DNA of 64,000 nt from Lichina pygmaea (Eukaryota > Ascomycota > Lichinomycetes > Lichinales > Lichinaceae). The notes under the pieces were generated by a model, which made no database searches, was not told where the DNA came from, and was given only the letters and a program-made list of their open reading frames with translations. The DNA is taken from assembly GCA_963422465.1 (NCBI GenBank), contig OY730172.1, positions 3,534,001 to 3,598,000 on the forward strand, given 5' to 3'. Below, in pieces: positions 31,195 through 44,213 of the stretch (the stretch's first letter is position 1; every line of letters begins with the position of its first letter). Both the position numbers and the translations under genes were made by a program.

Positions 31195-32928
31195 TCAAGG
31201 ATGAGTACCTCAGGAGCAACCAACCCCAACTTCCCAGATGGAAAGATTAGCGTCGCCAAGCCAGACCTGTTCTACGGTGAAAGGAACAAGGTCAATGACT
31301 GGCTCATGCAACTCCAAGTCTACTTTCAATTCCAACCAGAGACAAAGCTGCCTAAGGAAAAGTGGCCCCTCTTCGCAACCACTTACATGAGAGGTAATAC
31401 TTATTGATAGATCAAGCCCTACGTCAACAAACATCTCTCAGGAAACAGAGACCACAACAGCACAACAGAATGGATGACGAAATGGACACAATTCAAGGAC
31501 AAGATCAAAAGGATCCTTGGACCATCTAACAACGACAAAGTGGCTATACGAATGATCCAGCACATCAAACAACAACGCTCAGCCGCAGAGTACACCACGC
31601 AGTTCAAACAATACTCAGTACTGACTGACTGGGACAATGACGCCCTGATAGTCATGTACCAACGTGGACTCAAGGAAAACATGAAGGACAAAATCACCTT
31701 TGATGGATGAGCGGTCAACACACTGGACAAACTCATCACACAAGCAATCAACATCAATGACAAACTATTCAAGTGAGCGATGGAGAAATACCACGACAGA
31801 GGATACAGCCACCCCGCATGGCATGTGAGCAACCACTACAAGCTGCCTAACAAGGTACCGCCACATGACCCATATGGCTATGCACCCATGGAACTGGATG
31901 CAGTCCACCACAAGGGAAGGTTCACGAAGGGAAGGAACAACAAAAAGGAGAAAACACTGAAGTGCTATACCTGTGGCAAGCTAGGCCACATGGTGAAAGA
32001 CTGTCATTCAAAGAACAAGGTGCACTGACAGCAACTTAATACGCTTGACAGAGACTGGAATATCATCAAGCCAGAGGACCCACCAGGAGAGGCTCAGCTA
32101 TCCCTCGAACAATAGGACAACTACGATCAGACATTGGAAGCAGCCCACCAACTGGCAACATCAGGAGGCAAGGACCTACCAGAACAGACAGGTCAGGATA
32201 AGAGACAGGAGCCCTTAACCACCTCTGATGAGGACTAAGACAAACCTGTGTCTATCAAAGAAGAAATACTACAAGGAAGCTATGCTTACAGCATGGACCC
32301 ACGAAATCTACGGCACAGCGAACTACAGTGGAGGTTTTGCATGAAGCACTACTGCACCTACCATGAACAACTACGAAGGTACGGAGGATATTCACCCTAC
32401 CACGCCACCTGCCACAAGCATTGGGTCAATTGTGAGAAGGATGTGTGTGAGATCCATCTTTGGGACAAATGTCAACACACCACATTCCCCGGGCACACAC
32501 ATGATTAGCACAAACACCTCATGTTCCTACAGCAAGGCAACAACTATAACTGCTACGTTGACAATTGGCAGTACTACCTCAAGCCTGGATATAACAAGCA
32601 TCAGCAAGACAAATTCATGAACAGATTCCTCAGGACTGATGGGAATAGCTAGATCTATTGCCCAGTCAGTGGAAAGACACTTCAATCAGGAAAAAACTGA
32701 ACTCCCTTGTCAAGGGGTGACATCGGGAGCTTAACAACATGACCCCTAGCAACACAAAGCACCTGTGATTACCTGTGTCACTACACGCCAACACGCCAGT
32801 ACAGACATACGCACTTGTCGACTCTGGAGCCAGTGGAAACTACATCTCAAGACAACTTTACGACACCCTCAGCACTGGAAGGAGACGCAAGCAGCAGCCC
32901 TATCAGCTCGCGATGGCAAATAGACAGA

Positions 32929-33528
32929 TGTTGCGGTCTGTACTGTACCGTCCTATCCGAGTATAGGATTAGGGCGAGAGGTGGAAGGCAGGTTGGTTCT
33001 CGCAGGAGAGGAGTGTCAAGGAGTGCGAAGGGGTTTGGTGGAATGTGGTGGTGGTGACACCTGATCAACAGCTTTGTACAAAAGGATTGTATTGAAGTAG
33101 ATCTAGTTGTCTGGATCACAACATGAGTTGAAGACGATTGTTCCATAAGGGAACTATCGCCAGACTATATAGTGCTGGCCTGTCGAGACGATCAAGATTG
33201 TCTTGACAGTCTCGACGTCAAGACGGGTGAGATTGTCTCGACAGTCCCACCATGTTATGCACCCTGCGTCAAGACTGGTGAGATTGTCTTGATGCTTCAT
33301 GCATCATGCGTCAAGACTGGTGAGATTGTCTTGATGCTTCATGCATCATGTGTCAAGACTGGTGAGATTGTCTTGATGCTTCATGCATCATGTGTCGAGA
33401 CTCCTGTGTGTGTCTCGACAGTCACGTGACCCCTTGTTGGTTGGTCACTTGACTTCCATGGTGTCCTCTTGCCTGGCCCGCGGCCTGATTGCCTATAAAT
33501 AAGTGGCTCCCATCCCTGGGTCGTAACA
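32929..33528 (-). repeat. 3' LTR of gypsy G4 (600 bp)
   Basis: Runs TGTTGCGGTC..TCGTAACA on the + strand, the reverse complement of the G3 LTR. It includes three 42-bp U3 units at 33265-33306, 33307-33348 and 33349-33390. Confidence 0.95.
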
Positions 33529-33572
33529 CTACCCTCCTCTCCTTCATTCATCGTCCTGATGAATTCTTGAGT

Positions 33573-33881
33573 ATGTCTGCAAAATCACGTGCCTCTGCTT
33601 ACCGAAACCAACTGGCAGCCCAGATCTGTGATCATAACTTCGTGTTGCTTGCTCCGTGTGACTTCTGTGTTTTGAACCACAAGCCCTGCTTCCGAATGTC
33701 TGACAACAACAATAAGTTGAAGTGCGCTGAGTGCACTCATCAGGGAAAGTCCTGTGTGTCACTTTCTTGGGAGTCGCTGAACATGACTCGGGATAACCTT
33801 CGCGAGGATTTGGCTGTCGATGAGGCCAAGCAGGATGCTCTTGTCAAGCAGCTTGCCGAGCTGCAGGCTCGTGTGTCCTGA
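33573..33881 (+). CDS. Antisense cysteine-cluster ORF inside gypsy G4
   Basis: Opposite in direction to G4 gag-pol, between the chromodomain and the 3' LTR. Starts MSAKSRASAYRNQLAAQI and has FVLLAPCDFCVLNHKPCF, then CTHQGKSCVSLSWESLNM, matching the cysteine spacing and flanking residues of the frame at 2163-2567 in G1. The ATG used here is the one aligned with MPPKSRA of G1. Translation beyond the conserved part overlaps the complement of the chromodomain region. Function unknown. Confidence 0.55.
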   Translation: MSAKSRASAYRNQLAAQICDHNFVLLAPCDFCVLNHKPCFRMSDNNNKLKCAECTHQGKSCVSLSWESLNMTRDNLREDLAVDEAKQDALVKQLAELQARVS

Positions 33882-36800
33882 AAGTGAAAGGTTCTTGAGG
33901 GTGCTGAGGGTCGAGCAAAGAAGAAGCTCCAGTGCCTTGTTGCTGAAATGGAGGCGGATGGTGAAGACTTGTCGGCGACAGTCATTGATGTGTCTGCGCT
34001 GCAGGCTGAGCTGTTCAGTCCTGCTCCTGCCGGAACTGCTGCAGGAGGAGCTGGCAGTTCGCGAGGTTCCTGAGTGGCTCCCAGGTATTTTCCGAGTCTG
34101 GGTAGTCTTTCCACTTGACAAGGTATCGCTGACCTTTTCTCTTCAGGATCTGTTCAGCCTCAAATTCCTGTTCTTCCTCTGGTTGGTAATGAAATGTTTC
34201 CTGCAAGGGTGTGCTCTGGTCAGCTAATTCAATCATTGAGATGTGAAAGTTTGGGTGTACCCGAGCGTCTCTCGGTAGTCACAGTCTGACGTTGACTGGT
34301 CCGGTTTTTTCTTCGACTGAAAATGGTCTGACCTTGACATAGTCCAGTTTCTTTGTTCTTGGTTTCTTTGTTTTCCAATTTCTTGTGAGGAGGTAGACTT
34401 TATCCCCCTTCTTTAGCTGAGGTGCCATTTTCGATTTCTTGTTCATTTGACATTGTATTCTTTCTGAGGTGTCTTGAAGATAGTGCCTTATCATCGTGTG
34501 TGTTTGTCGTAGGAGCTTGTCGTGTTGGAGTGCTTTCTCCATGTTTGGTGAAGCTCTGCTTGGCATCCTGATGTTCGCATGTTGTCCAAAATTGGCAAAA
34601 AATAGCGATTCCTTTGTTGAGTCTGATCTGTGCTGGTTGATTGCCAGCTGTGCCACCAGTAATAACTGTACCCAATTGCTGTGGGTCTTGTTGATGTAAT
34701 GCCGTAAGTAAGTCTCCAGAACTTGGTTCGCTCGCTCTGTCTGGCTGTCAGTTCGTGGGTGATAGGCCGTAGACATTTTGGGTTTTGTTCCCATAGCTGC
34801 ACTGATTGTCTTCCAGTAGTTGGATGTGAAGAGTTTGTCTCTGTCTGTAATGATCGTGATCGGAACTCCGTGGTCTCTGACCAATCTGTCCAGTAAAAGG
34901 TGTCCCAACTGTTCTGCTGTGTGGGTTTCCTTGAATGGTACCGCTATTAGATATTTTGTGAATCTGTCCACTATCACCATAATCAAGTCGTAGGTGATTC
35001 CTGTGACTGGGTCTTTGGACTTGGGTAGCTTTGTGATGAAGTCTATTGACATGTCTTCCCACAGGCCTTTCGGTATCGTGTTCGGGTGTCCTTCTCCGTA
35101 TGGCTTATGTCTTCCAAGTTTGTTTTTCTGGCATAGTAGACACTTGCTGATGTAGTTTGTGACATGTTGTCGGAGGTTAATGATATTGTTCCCTGCCCGT
35201 TGGATAAGGTCTGTGGTCTTGGAGATTCCTGGGTGACCGTGTGCTGGGTTATCATGGTAGTTCCTTATTAGTTCTTCAGTGTCTTCTGCCGTGAGCTTGT
35301 TGATCTGTGGTTGAGGCACCAGGTTTCCTTGCTGGTCCTGCTGTAAGATCATTCCTTGGCGTTCATCATCTTCCATGTGGTCTTTTCGTCAGCTTAGTGC
35401 GTCTGCTCTCCCATTGTCTTGTCCAGGGGTGTACAAGATCTTGAACTTGTGTTGCCCTAGGAGTTCAGCCCATCTGACTTGCCGTCTGTTCAGCTTCTTG
35501 GTTGTCGTGAATGTTGTCAGATTCTTGTGGTCTGTGAGAATGGTGAGTTCAGAACTGCTTTCCGCGTACACTCTCCAGTGTTCAAGTGCGTTGACAACTG
35601 CCAGTAGCTCTTTATCATGGATATCATAGTTTTGTTCCGCTTGTGTCATTTTTCGTGAGTAGTAGGCAACTGGGTGCCACTTGCCGTCTGCCTGTTAGCA
35701 TAGACATGCTCCCACTGCCTGATCTGAAGCGTCTGTCTTGATTCGTGTCGGTTGGCCTGTCTTGAAGTTGAGGAGAACTGGTTCCTTGGCGCAAGCGTCC
35801 TTGAGCTGTTGGAATACTTTTTGTTGTCTCTCCGTCCACCGGTACTCCATGTCCTTCTTTGTGAGTTCCGTCAGTGGTGTTGCCATCTGTGAGTAGTTCT
35901 TGATAAACTGTCAGTTGAAGTTGGCAAATCCCAGGAAGGCTTGTACTTCCTTAACTGATGTTGGTGTTGGCTATTGCTGAATCGCTTTGATTTTCTCAGG
36001 GTCAATCTTGATCCCTTCAATCCCTATGATGTATCCGAGGAATTCAACTTCCGGTTTGTTGAACTCGCATTTCTTCGGGTTGAGCTTGAGCCCTGCCTCT
36101 TGTAGGTATTGTAGAACATCCTTCACATGTTTGGTATGTTCTTGTTGCGTGTTTGAGTAGACAAGAATGTTGTCCAGGTAGGTGATAGCTGTTTGGTCCA
36201 GGTGTGCTCTGATGACGTTGTTGATCAATGCTTGACATGTTGCTGGTGTGTTCGTGAGTCTGAATGGCATAACCAGATACTTGTAGTGTCCGTATCAGGT
36301 TCTGAAGGCTGTCTTCCATTCTTCTCCTTTTTTCATGCGTATCAGGTTGTATACTCCTTTCAAGTCCAGCTTGGTAAAGGTTGTAGCTTGACTGATCCTG
36401 TCTCGCAATTCGTTCGCATTTGGCAACAGATATCAGTTCTTGATGGTAATGTCGTTGAGTTTCCTGTAATCCACACAAAGTTGAAGACTTCCGTCTTTCT
36501 TTGGTGCAAATAGTATCGGGTATCCTGCTGGTGATTGAGATTCTCGAATGAAACCCTTTTTCAGGTTTTCCTCCAGGTACTCGTGAAGTACTTGGAGCTC
36601 TTTCTCTGATAACTGGTAAATTGGTCCAAATTCTGGCTCCATCCCTGGTTGCAACTTGATCTCATGATCCCAAGGTTGGTGCTTAGGCAACGCTGCTATT
36701 GTTGTCTCTTCCTGAAAGAGGTTATCATACCCAGGTCAGTACTCTTCAGGGATCTCCAGAGGGTTAACAACTTCCTCTCTCTTCATCTCTGACTGTTTGG

Positions 36801-38870
36801 CCACCTGGTTCCGGGGTGTGCCTGTCGAGGCAGACCTCTTCTTTTGAGAGTCGTCCTTTCTGTTGGTGAGGTTCCACTGAGGACTCCTTCCCTCATCTGT
36901 CCACACCTTCTGCGGCTGGTAACAGGTCCAAGCTGCGTTGTTAGTGCAGTTCCTAAACGTGAGTACTCCTGTCTTCCAGTTAACAACGGGGTTGTGCTTC
37001 TTTAGCCAAGGCATCCCCAAATAGATATCCTGAGTGGCCAACTCGACAATATCAAGGTGGATCCTTTCAGCATAGTGTCCGGTAACCATTTCCATTGGCT
37101 GCGTCTTATGGCAGACTAGCTCTGTCTGTCTATTTGCTATCGCAAGCTGATAGGGCTGCTGCTTGCGTCTCCTTCCAGTGCCGAGGGTATCGTAAAGTTG
37201 TCTTGAAATGTAGTTTCCACTGGCTCCAGAGTCAACAAGTGCGTATGTCCGTACTGGCGTGTTGGTGTGTAGTGACACAGGCAATCGCAGGTGCTTTGCG
37301 TTGCTAGGGGTCATGTTGTTGAGCTCCCGATGTCACCCCTTGACAAGGGAGTTCAGTCTTTTCCTGATCAAAGTGTCTTACCACTGACTGGGCAATGGGT
37401 CCAGCCATTCCCATCAGTTCTGAGGAATCTGTTCATGAATTTGTCTTGCTGATGCTTGTCACATCCAGGCTTGAGGCAGTACTGCCAATTGTCGACGTAG
37501 CAGTTGTAGTTATTGCCTTGCTGTAGGAACATGAGGTGTTCGTGCCAATCATGTGTGTGCCCGGGGAATGCAGTGTGTTGGCGTTTGTCCCAAAGGTGGA
37601 TCTCACACGCATCCTTCTCGCAATTGACCCAATGCTTGTGGCAGGTGGCGTGGTAGGGTGAATGTCCTCCATACCTTTGTAGTTGTTCGTGGTAGGTGCA
37701 GTAGTGCCTCGTGCAAAACCTCCACTGTAGTTCGCCGTGCCGTAGATTTCGTGGGTCCATGCTGTAAGCATAGCTTCCTCGTGGTATTTCTTCTTTGATA
37801 GACGCGGGTTCGTCTCGGTCCCCATCAGAGGTGGTTAAGGGCTCCTGTCCCTTGTCCTGACCTGTTAGTTCTGGTAGGTCCTTGCCTCCTGATGTTGCCA
37901 GTTGGTGGGCTGCTTCCAATGTCTGATCGTAGTTGTCCCATTGTTTGAGGGATAGCTGAGCCTCTCCTGGTGGGTCCTCTGGCTTGATGACATTCCAGTC
38001 TCTGTCGAGCGTATTAAGTTGCTGTCGGTGCACCTTGTTCTTTGAATGACAGTCTTTCGCCATGTGGCCTAGCTTGCCACAGGCATAGCACTTCAGTGCT
38101 TTCCCCTTTTTGTTGTTCCTTCCCTTCGTGAACCTTCCCTTGTGGTGGACTGCATCCAGTTCCATGGGTGCATAGCCATATAGATCATGTGGCGGTGCCT
38201 TGTTAGGCGGCTTGTAGTGGTTGCTCACATGCCATGCGGGGTGGCTGTATCCTCCGTCGTGGTGTTTCTCCATCACTCGCTCGAATAGTTTGTCATCACT
38301 GTTGATTGCTTGTGCGATGAGTTCGTCCAGTGTGTTGACTGCTCGTCCATCAAAGTTGATTTCATCCTTCACGTTTTCCTTGAGTCCATGTCGGTACATG
38401 ACCATCAGGGTGTTGTTGTCCCAGTCAGTCAGTACTGAGTATTGTTTGAACTGCGTGGTGTACTCTGCGGCTGAGCGTTGTTGTTTGATGTGCTGGATCA
38501 TTTGTATAGCCACTTTGTCTTTGTTAGATGGTCCAAGGATCCTTTTGATCTCGTCCTTGAATCACGTCCATTTCGTCATCTATTCCGTTGTGCCGTTGTG
38601 GTCTCTGTTTCCTGAGAGATGTTTGTTGACGTAGAGTTTGATCCATCAATGAGTATTACCTCTCATGTAAGTGGTTGCAAAGAGGGGCCACTTTTCCTTA
38701 GGCAGCTTTGTCTCTGGTTGGAATTGAAAGTAGACTTGGAGTTGCATGAGCCAGTCGTCAACCTTGTTTCTTTCACTGTAGAACAGGTCTGGCTTGGCGA
38801 CGCTAATCTTTCCATCTGGGAAGTTGGGGTTGGTTGCTCCTGAGGTACTTATCCTTGAGAGTCTTCAAAG

Positions 38871-39470
38871 TGTTGCAGTCTGTACTGTACTGTCCTATCT
38901 GAGTATAGGATTAGGGCAAGAGGTGGAAGGCGGGTTGGTTCTCGCAGGAGAGGAGTGTCAAGGAGCACGAAGGGGTTTGGTGGAACGTGGTGGTGGTGAC
39001 ACCTGATCAACGGCTTCGTACAAAAGGATTGTATTGAAGTAGATCTAGTTGTCTGGATCACAACATGAGTTGAAGACGATTGTTCCATAAGAGAACTATT
39101 GCCAGACTATATAGTGCTGGCCTGTCAAGATGATCAAGATTGTCTTGACAGTCTTGACGTCAAGACAGGTGAGATTGTCTCGACAGTCCCACCATGTTAT
39201 GCACCCTGCGTCAAGACTGGTGAGATTGTCTTGATGCTTCATGCATCATGCGTCAAGACTGGTGAGATTGTCTTGATGCTTCATGCATCATGCGTCAAGA
39301 CTGGTGAGATTGTCTTGATGCTTCATGCATCATGTGTCGAGACTCCCGTGTGTGTCTCGACAGTCACGTGACCCCTTGTTGGTTGGTCACTTGACTTCCA
39401 TGGTGTCCTCTTGCCTGGCCCACGGCCTGATTGCCTATAAATAAGTGGCTCCCATCCCTGGGTCGTAACA
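38871..39470 (-). repeat. 5' LTR of gypsy G4 (600 bp)
   Basis: Same length and order as the 3' LTR, with the same three 42-bp U3 units. Followed on its inner side by the same CTTTGAAGAC segment as in G3 (reverse complement at about 38861-38870). Confidence 0.95.
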
Positions 39471-40973
39471 ACAGACAGAGCTAGTCTGCCATGAGACGCA
39501 GCCAATGGAAATGGTTACCGGACACCATGCTGAAAGGATCCACCTTGATATTGTCGAGTTGGCCACTCAGGATATCTATTTGGGGATGCCTTGGCTAAAG
39601 AAGCACAACCCAGTTGTTAACTGGAGAACAGGAGTACTCACGTTTAGGAACTGCACTAACAACAGCTCAGACCTGTTACCAGCCGCAGAAGGCGTGGACA
39701 GATAAGGGAAGAAGTCCTCAGTGGAACCTCACTGACAGAAAGAACAACTCTCAAGAGAAGAGGTCCGCCTTGACAGGCACACCCCGGAACCAGGTGGTCA
39801 AACAGTCAGAGATGAAGAGAGAGGAAGTTGTTAACCCTCTGGAGATCCCTGAAGAGTACTGACCTGGGTATGATAACCTCTTTCAGGAAGAGACAACAAC
39901 AGCAGTATTACCTAAGCACCAACCTTGGGATCATGAGATCAAGTTGCAACCAGGGACGGAGCCAGGATTTGGACCAATTTACCAGTTATCAGAGAAAGAG
40001 CTCCAAGTACTTCGCGAGTACCTGGAGGAAAACCTGAAAAAGAGTTTCATTCAAGAATCTCAATCACCAGCAGGATACCCAATACTATTTGCACTAAAGA
40101 AAGATGGAAGTCTTCAACTTTGTGTGGATTACAGGAAACTCAACAACACTACCATCAAGAACTGATATCTGTTACCAAATGTGAACAAATTGCAAGACAG
40201 GATCAGCCAAGCTATAATCTTTACCAAGCTGGACTTGAAAGGAGTATACAACCTGATACACATGAAAGAAGGAGAAGAATGGAAGACAGCCTTCAGAACC
40301 TGATACAGACACTACGAGTATCTGGTTATGCTATTCGGACTCACGAACACACCAGCAACATGTCAAGCATTGATCAACAACATCATCAGAGCACACCTGG
40401 ACTAAACAGCTATCACCTACCTGGACAACATTCTTGTCTACTTGAACACGCAACAGGAACATACCAAACATGTGAAGGATGTTCTACGATGTCTACAACA
40501 GGCAGGGCTCAAGCTCAACCCAAAGAAATGCAAGTTCAACAAACCAGAAGTTAAATTCCTCAGATACATCATAGGAATCAAAGGGATCAAGATTGACCCT
40601 GAGAAAATCAAAGTGATTCAGCAATGGCCAACACTGACATCAGTTAAGAAAGTACAAGTCTTCCTAGGATTTGCCAACTTCAACTGACAGTTCATAAAGA
40701 ACTACTCACAGATGGCAACACCACTGACAGAACTCACAAAGAAGGATGTGGAGTACCAGTTTTTATTTTATTTTATTTTATTTTATTCTTACACTGATTT
40801 AGCTGTAGAGCCATGCAGAACTTCTAGGTACATGTTTGTTTCTCCAGAAAACCTTTGGAGGAATAAAAACTGGAGCTTGGGAGAGACTAGAGAAAATCTT
40901 GTGGAATATGCAGTAGCTAAGGAAATTTGTACATGTAGCTATTTGTTAAAACAAACAGTTGACTTGGTAGAGC

Positions 40974-43900
40974 TTAGAAAGAGAGTTGGTGGGCTAGGTT
41001 GAACTGGTCAAGTCTTTTCAAAGACATAAACCAGAAAAGAAGTTTAGGAAGTAGCTTGGAGGAGAATAAGATAGATGGGAAATCTTGTAGAGGGAATTGG
41101 ACTTGTTGTCTTTGGTTTGAAAATTTGGTACAGAAAAAAGTGATGTGTTGGGCTGTTTCTTCTCCAAAACCACATGTGCATAGAGGGGAGTTAAAGTCTA
41201 GAACATTTGCTCTGAAAAGAAAACTGGCCAGTCCTATTCTTGCTGACAGAATTTGAAGAAATAGACTAGACTCAGCTTTTCTCAAATCTTTGAAGATATT
41301 GAGGTTTTTCTTCTGTGGCCTTCTGGTGAACATGTCCCAAATAGCAGAACAATTTCCTCTACTTTCCTGCCATCTGGCTTCCTATTCTTTATGGAAAAGC
41401 TCCTGTAGACTTTTCTTTGAGAAGTCTTGGTTAGTAGTTAGTTGTTCCAGCCAGACTGTTCTCCAGTTTAGAGAAATAGTTGTCAGAGACTTTGGTGTAG
41501 TTCTGAGAGAAGAAACATAGAGAGAAATTTGACTGTGTAGTTTGTGGAGAAGTGTAGAAGAAGAGTTTGGTAGTGTGTTTGAATAGAAAGATAAAAGAAA
41601 ACATGCTGTTCTCAGCTTGAAGTATAAGTCTAGAGGGGGTAGAAATAGTTCTGATTCAAGTAGGAAAATAGGAGTGGCTTTAAAGACACCTTCTATAGTT
41701 CTTAAACATTTATTTTGGAAAGTAGATAATGAAATAATATTAGAGAGTTTCTTTTGGGGATTGAACCAGACTCCTACTGCATAACTAAGAAGAGATCTTA
41801 GTATAGCAGTGTAGACATGACGTGCTGTTAGGACTGGTAGTCCCCAAGTAGAGTAGGTTGTTCTGGATAAAGCTGAGAAATATTTGGAGGCTTTCTGTGA
41901 CATGATTTTTTGGTGTTTTTTCCAGACAAGTTTTGAGTCAAAGTAAAGTCCCAAGATGCGCACTTCTTCTTTTGGTTGAAGTACCACTTCTCCAAGTCTT
42001 AGACTGAGCTGAAGATTGTCTCTTCTTCTTCTAGAAAAATAGAGAAGTTTATACTTTTCAGGTGCAAACTTCATACCATGTTTTCTTGCCCAGTCCTGAC
42101 ATTTGGAATGTGTAGACTTCAACTTGAGAAGGTTGCTTTTCAAGGAGGAGGAGAATGCAAGAAGATTAGTGTCATCTGCAAAACCAAGTGCTGAAACTCC
42201 TTTCTCGGGGGTGTGTACAGTATTGTGCAGTTCTGAGATATAGAAAAGAAATAGAATAGGAGAGAAAGGTGATCCTTGAGGGACTCCACAGTATATAGGG
42301 AACTGGGGGGATTCTGAGTCATCAAACACCAGAGAGGTAGTGCGTGAAGTAGTGAAGGAAAAGATCCAGGATACAAACCACTTAGGAATCATTCTCTTAA
42401 TCAGGATCTTTCTGAGAACTTCTGGCAAGACTCTGTCATAGGCTCCAGAGATGTCTAGAGGGAGAGGACTAGCAACCATTCCTTCTTTCCAGATCTTTTC
42501 TACCTGGGAGGTCAGAAGAAAAAGTGCTGATTCTGTTGATCTTCCTTTTCTGAATCCCATCTGGATTTCTGGCAAGAGATTTTCTTTCTCAGCTAGTTCA
42601 CTTAGTCTTGCAGCTGCAATAGCTTCCATTAGCTTCCCAATTGTATTCAGGAGAGCTATAGGGCGCCATGCTTTTGCTTGACAGTAGGATCCCTTGCCAG
42701 GTTTCCTTAGGCAGATTGTCTTGGCTGACTTGTACCTGTCTGGAAAGTATTCCAGTCTCCAGCAAGCCTCCAAAACCTTAGCAATTCTTTTGTTGAAAGA
42801 GTCTCCCAGTGCTCTTAGAAATCCATTTGGTAGAGTATCTTGGCCTGGTGCTGAGAGAGGTTTTTTCTTCTTTAGAACCTCTTGTACTTCTTCCTTGGAG
42901 ACTTCTTGGGATAGTTGCCATTCCTGGGTTTCTTCTGGCAGGTCCTGTTCCTCTGGCTCTGGCTGTAGGGGAAGAGGGAAGAATTGAGTCCTGAAAGCTT
43001 CTGTTTTCTCTTCAAAAGACTTTGCCAGCTGTCCTTGTTGTCCTATAAGTTCTGGGACTATTGGTAGGTCAGGAACTTTGCCGGCTTTTTCTTTTCCCCA
43101 TTTGGCAATTCTCCAGTAGTCCTGGGTTTCTGCTAGCTGGTGGAGATGTGTTCTGAATGTCTTTCTTTTGGCTTGTCTGATCAGACTCTTTTTCTTTTTA
43201 GTTATCTCCTCTAGTCTGGTGGTTTCCTCTTGGCCTTGGAGTACTTTTCTTCTTACTTTTCTTTCCTCCTGGATTATTTCTTTGATTTCCTGGTTCTACC
43301 ATGGTACTGCATACCTGGACTCTTTGCAAGTTTGGGTTGTCTTGTTTGCAATTTCTTGGAGAGTTTTGTCCAGTCTTTCCAGGTAATCATCCACTTCTTT
43401 CTTGCTAGTAAGAGATGGAATAGGTGGTAGGTTATCAGCTTCTTGTCTTGCTTGACTAGCATCCAGAGTTCTCCAGTTCTTTTTGTCTGTTCTGGTTTTT
43501 CTTGGAGTCTCCAGACTGAGAATTGTGTGCACTGGTCTGTGGTCTGACTCTGTGTGGAATCTCATGTTAATTTGTGAGTAAATAAGAGAATTAAGTAAAG
43601 AACTTGAAATAAAAGAAAGATCAATTGCTGATGAAGGTGGTTCTAGAAGAGTTCTTGCTCTTGTTGGTGTGTAGGGAGCTATTGCCAGCTCTAGTCCCTA
43701 TTTGTCTGTTAGGTTCTTGAAGGATAAGGCCAGTTCTGAGTATAGCTGGCTTGACTTTGACCAACTTGGGTGGTGGAGATTTGAGTCTGTCAGGAGAATA
43801 TGTTCACCCTCTTTTTGGATAGCTTGTTCCAGTAGGTCTAGAAGAGTCTGAGCTGACTCTCTATAGTTCCTTTGGCTTGTGGGTGTGAAATAGAGGTTGT

Positions 43901-44213
43901 GGATCCAGAATGACTTTGTTTGAACTCTTATCTCCAAGGAGACTAGATCTTTACTCCAGAAAATTGGGCTTATAGATGACCGCAAAATTCTTCTGTTAAC
44001 AAGAACAAGTGTTCTCCCTAGCTCCTGGCTTTGTAAAGGGTAGAAGGCTGAGAATGTTGTAGAGATGCTTGATTCTTGGTGGGGGTTTTTCCAGGGTTCT
44101 TGCAGAGTGATGATGTCCACTTCCTGTAGTCTAGAGTTTGCCAGTAGAAGTTCTTGGCATGTCTGGCTTTTCTGGACATTGTACTGGAGAAGGTTAAGTG
44201 TGGAGTAACTCAT
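40974..44213 (-). pseudogene. LINE L1 ORF2, endonuclease-reverse transcriptase with three stops
   Basis: One frame of 1,080 codons. An APE-type endonuclease opens it (LLQYNVQKSQ, LQEPWKNP, LLTDSNLHHPSWS, then ESDHRPV). The reverse transcriptase follows, with APGQDTLPNGF, WRPIALLNTIGKLMEAI, QMGFRKGRSTESAL, SGAYDRV, GVPQGSPFSPILF and the catalytic GFADDTN. The C-terminus has a CTCGFGEETAQHITFFC motif. Three in-frame stops are visible: near 43696 (TAG where L3 has Gln), near 43293 (TAG for Trp) and near 41380 (TAG for Trp). There are no frameshifts, so decay is recent. No RNase H domain is seen. Confidence 0.88.

Larger units (their letters stand above)
32929..39470 (-). mobile_element. Ty3/gypsy chromovirus G4, nested, with both LTRs
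   Basis: A 6,542-bp element on the minus strand inserted in G3. Read 5' to 3' on the minus strand: 5' LTR 38871-39470, gag (about 38850-37368, with the zinc knuckle CYACGKLGHMAKDC), protease (about 37314-36736, DSGA), reverse transcriptase (about 36690-35950), RNase H (about 35886-35390), integrase (35376-34279), chromodomain (34236-34015), antisense cysteine ORF (33573-33881 on the + strand) and 3' LTR 32929-33528. All parts of a chromovirus are present in order, but the coding region is broken at several places. The LTRs differ at about 19 of 600 positions by eye, all transitions, so the insertion is fairly recent, allowing for mutational decay of repeats. Confidence 0.95.
32924..39475. repeat. 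5-bp target-site duplication around G4
   Basis: ACAGA at 32924-32928 and again at 39471-39475 flanks the two LTR outer ends. The uninterrupted site (AATAGACAGACAGAGCTAG) can be seen in the related copy G5 near 53571-53589, which confirms the insertion point. Confidence 0.93.
30583..40759 (+). mobile_element. Ty3/gypsy chromovirus G3, host of the nested copy G4
   Basis: Fossil element on the + strand: 5' LTR (30583-31182), primer-binding region right after it, gag from the ATG at 31201 with a CCHC zinc knuckle (CYTCGKLGHMVKDC near 31970), and protease with DSGA (about 32775-32928). The protease is interrupted by the complete sister element G4 (32929-39470) and continues from 39476, followed by reverse transcriptase (about 39900-40690) and the start of RNase H. 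There LINE L1 interrupts it at 40760. The remaining pol and the 3' LTR are not seen beyond L1. It is broken, with multiple interruptions. The family is shared with G1, G4 and G5. Confidence 0.92.

Noticed and set aside
33265-33390. Regular 42-bp repeats that superficially resemble a CRISPR array
   Set aside because: Units are directly adjacent without unique spacers, lie in the U3 of an LTR, and recur in the other LTRs of the family.
33172-33429. Open frames with repetitive peptides (CVKTGEIVLMLHAS) in the LTRs
   Set aside because: They are translations of the 42-bp tandem repeat and appear in either strand of non-coding LTR sequence.
40999-43430. Plus-strand frames across LINE L1
   Set aside because: Opposite strand of ORF2; hydrophobic translations of the complement of Lys/Glu-rich coding sequence.
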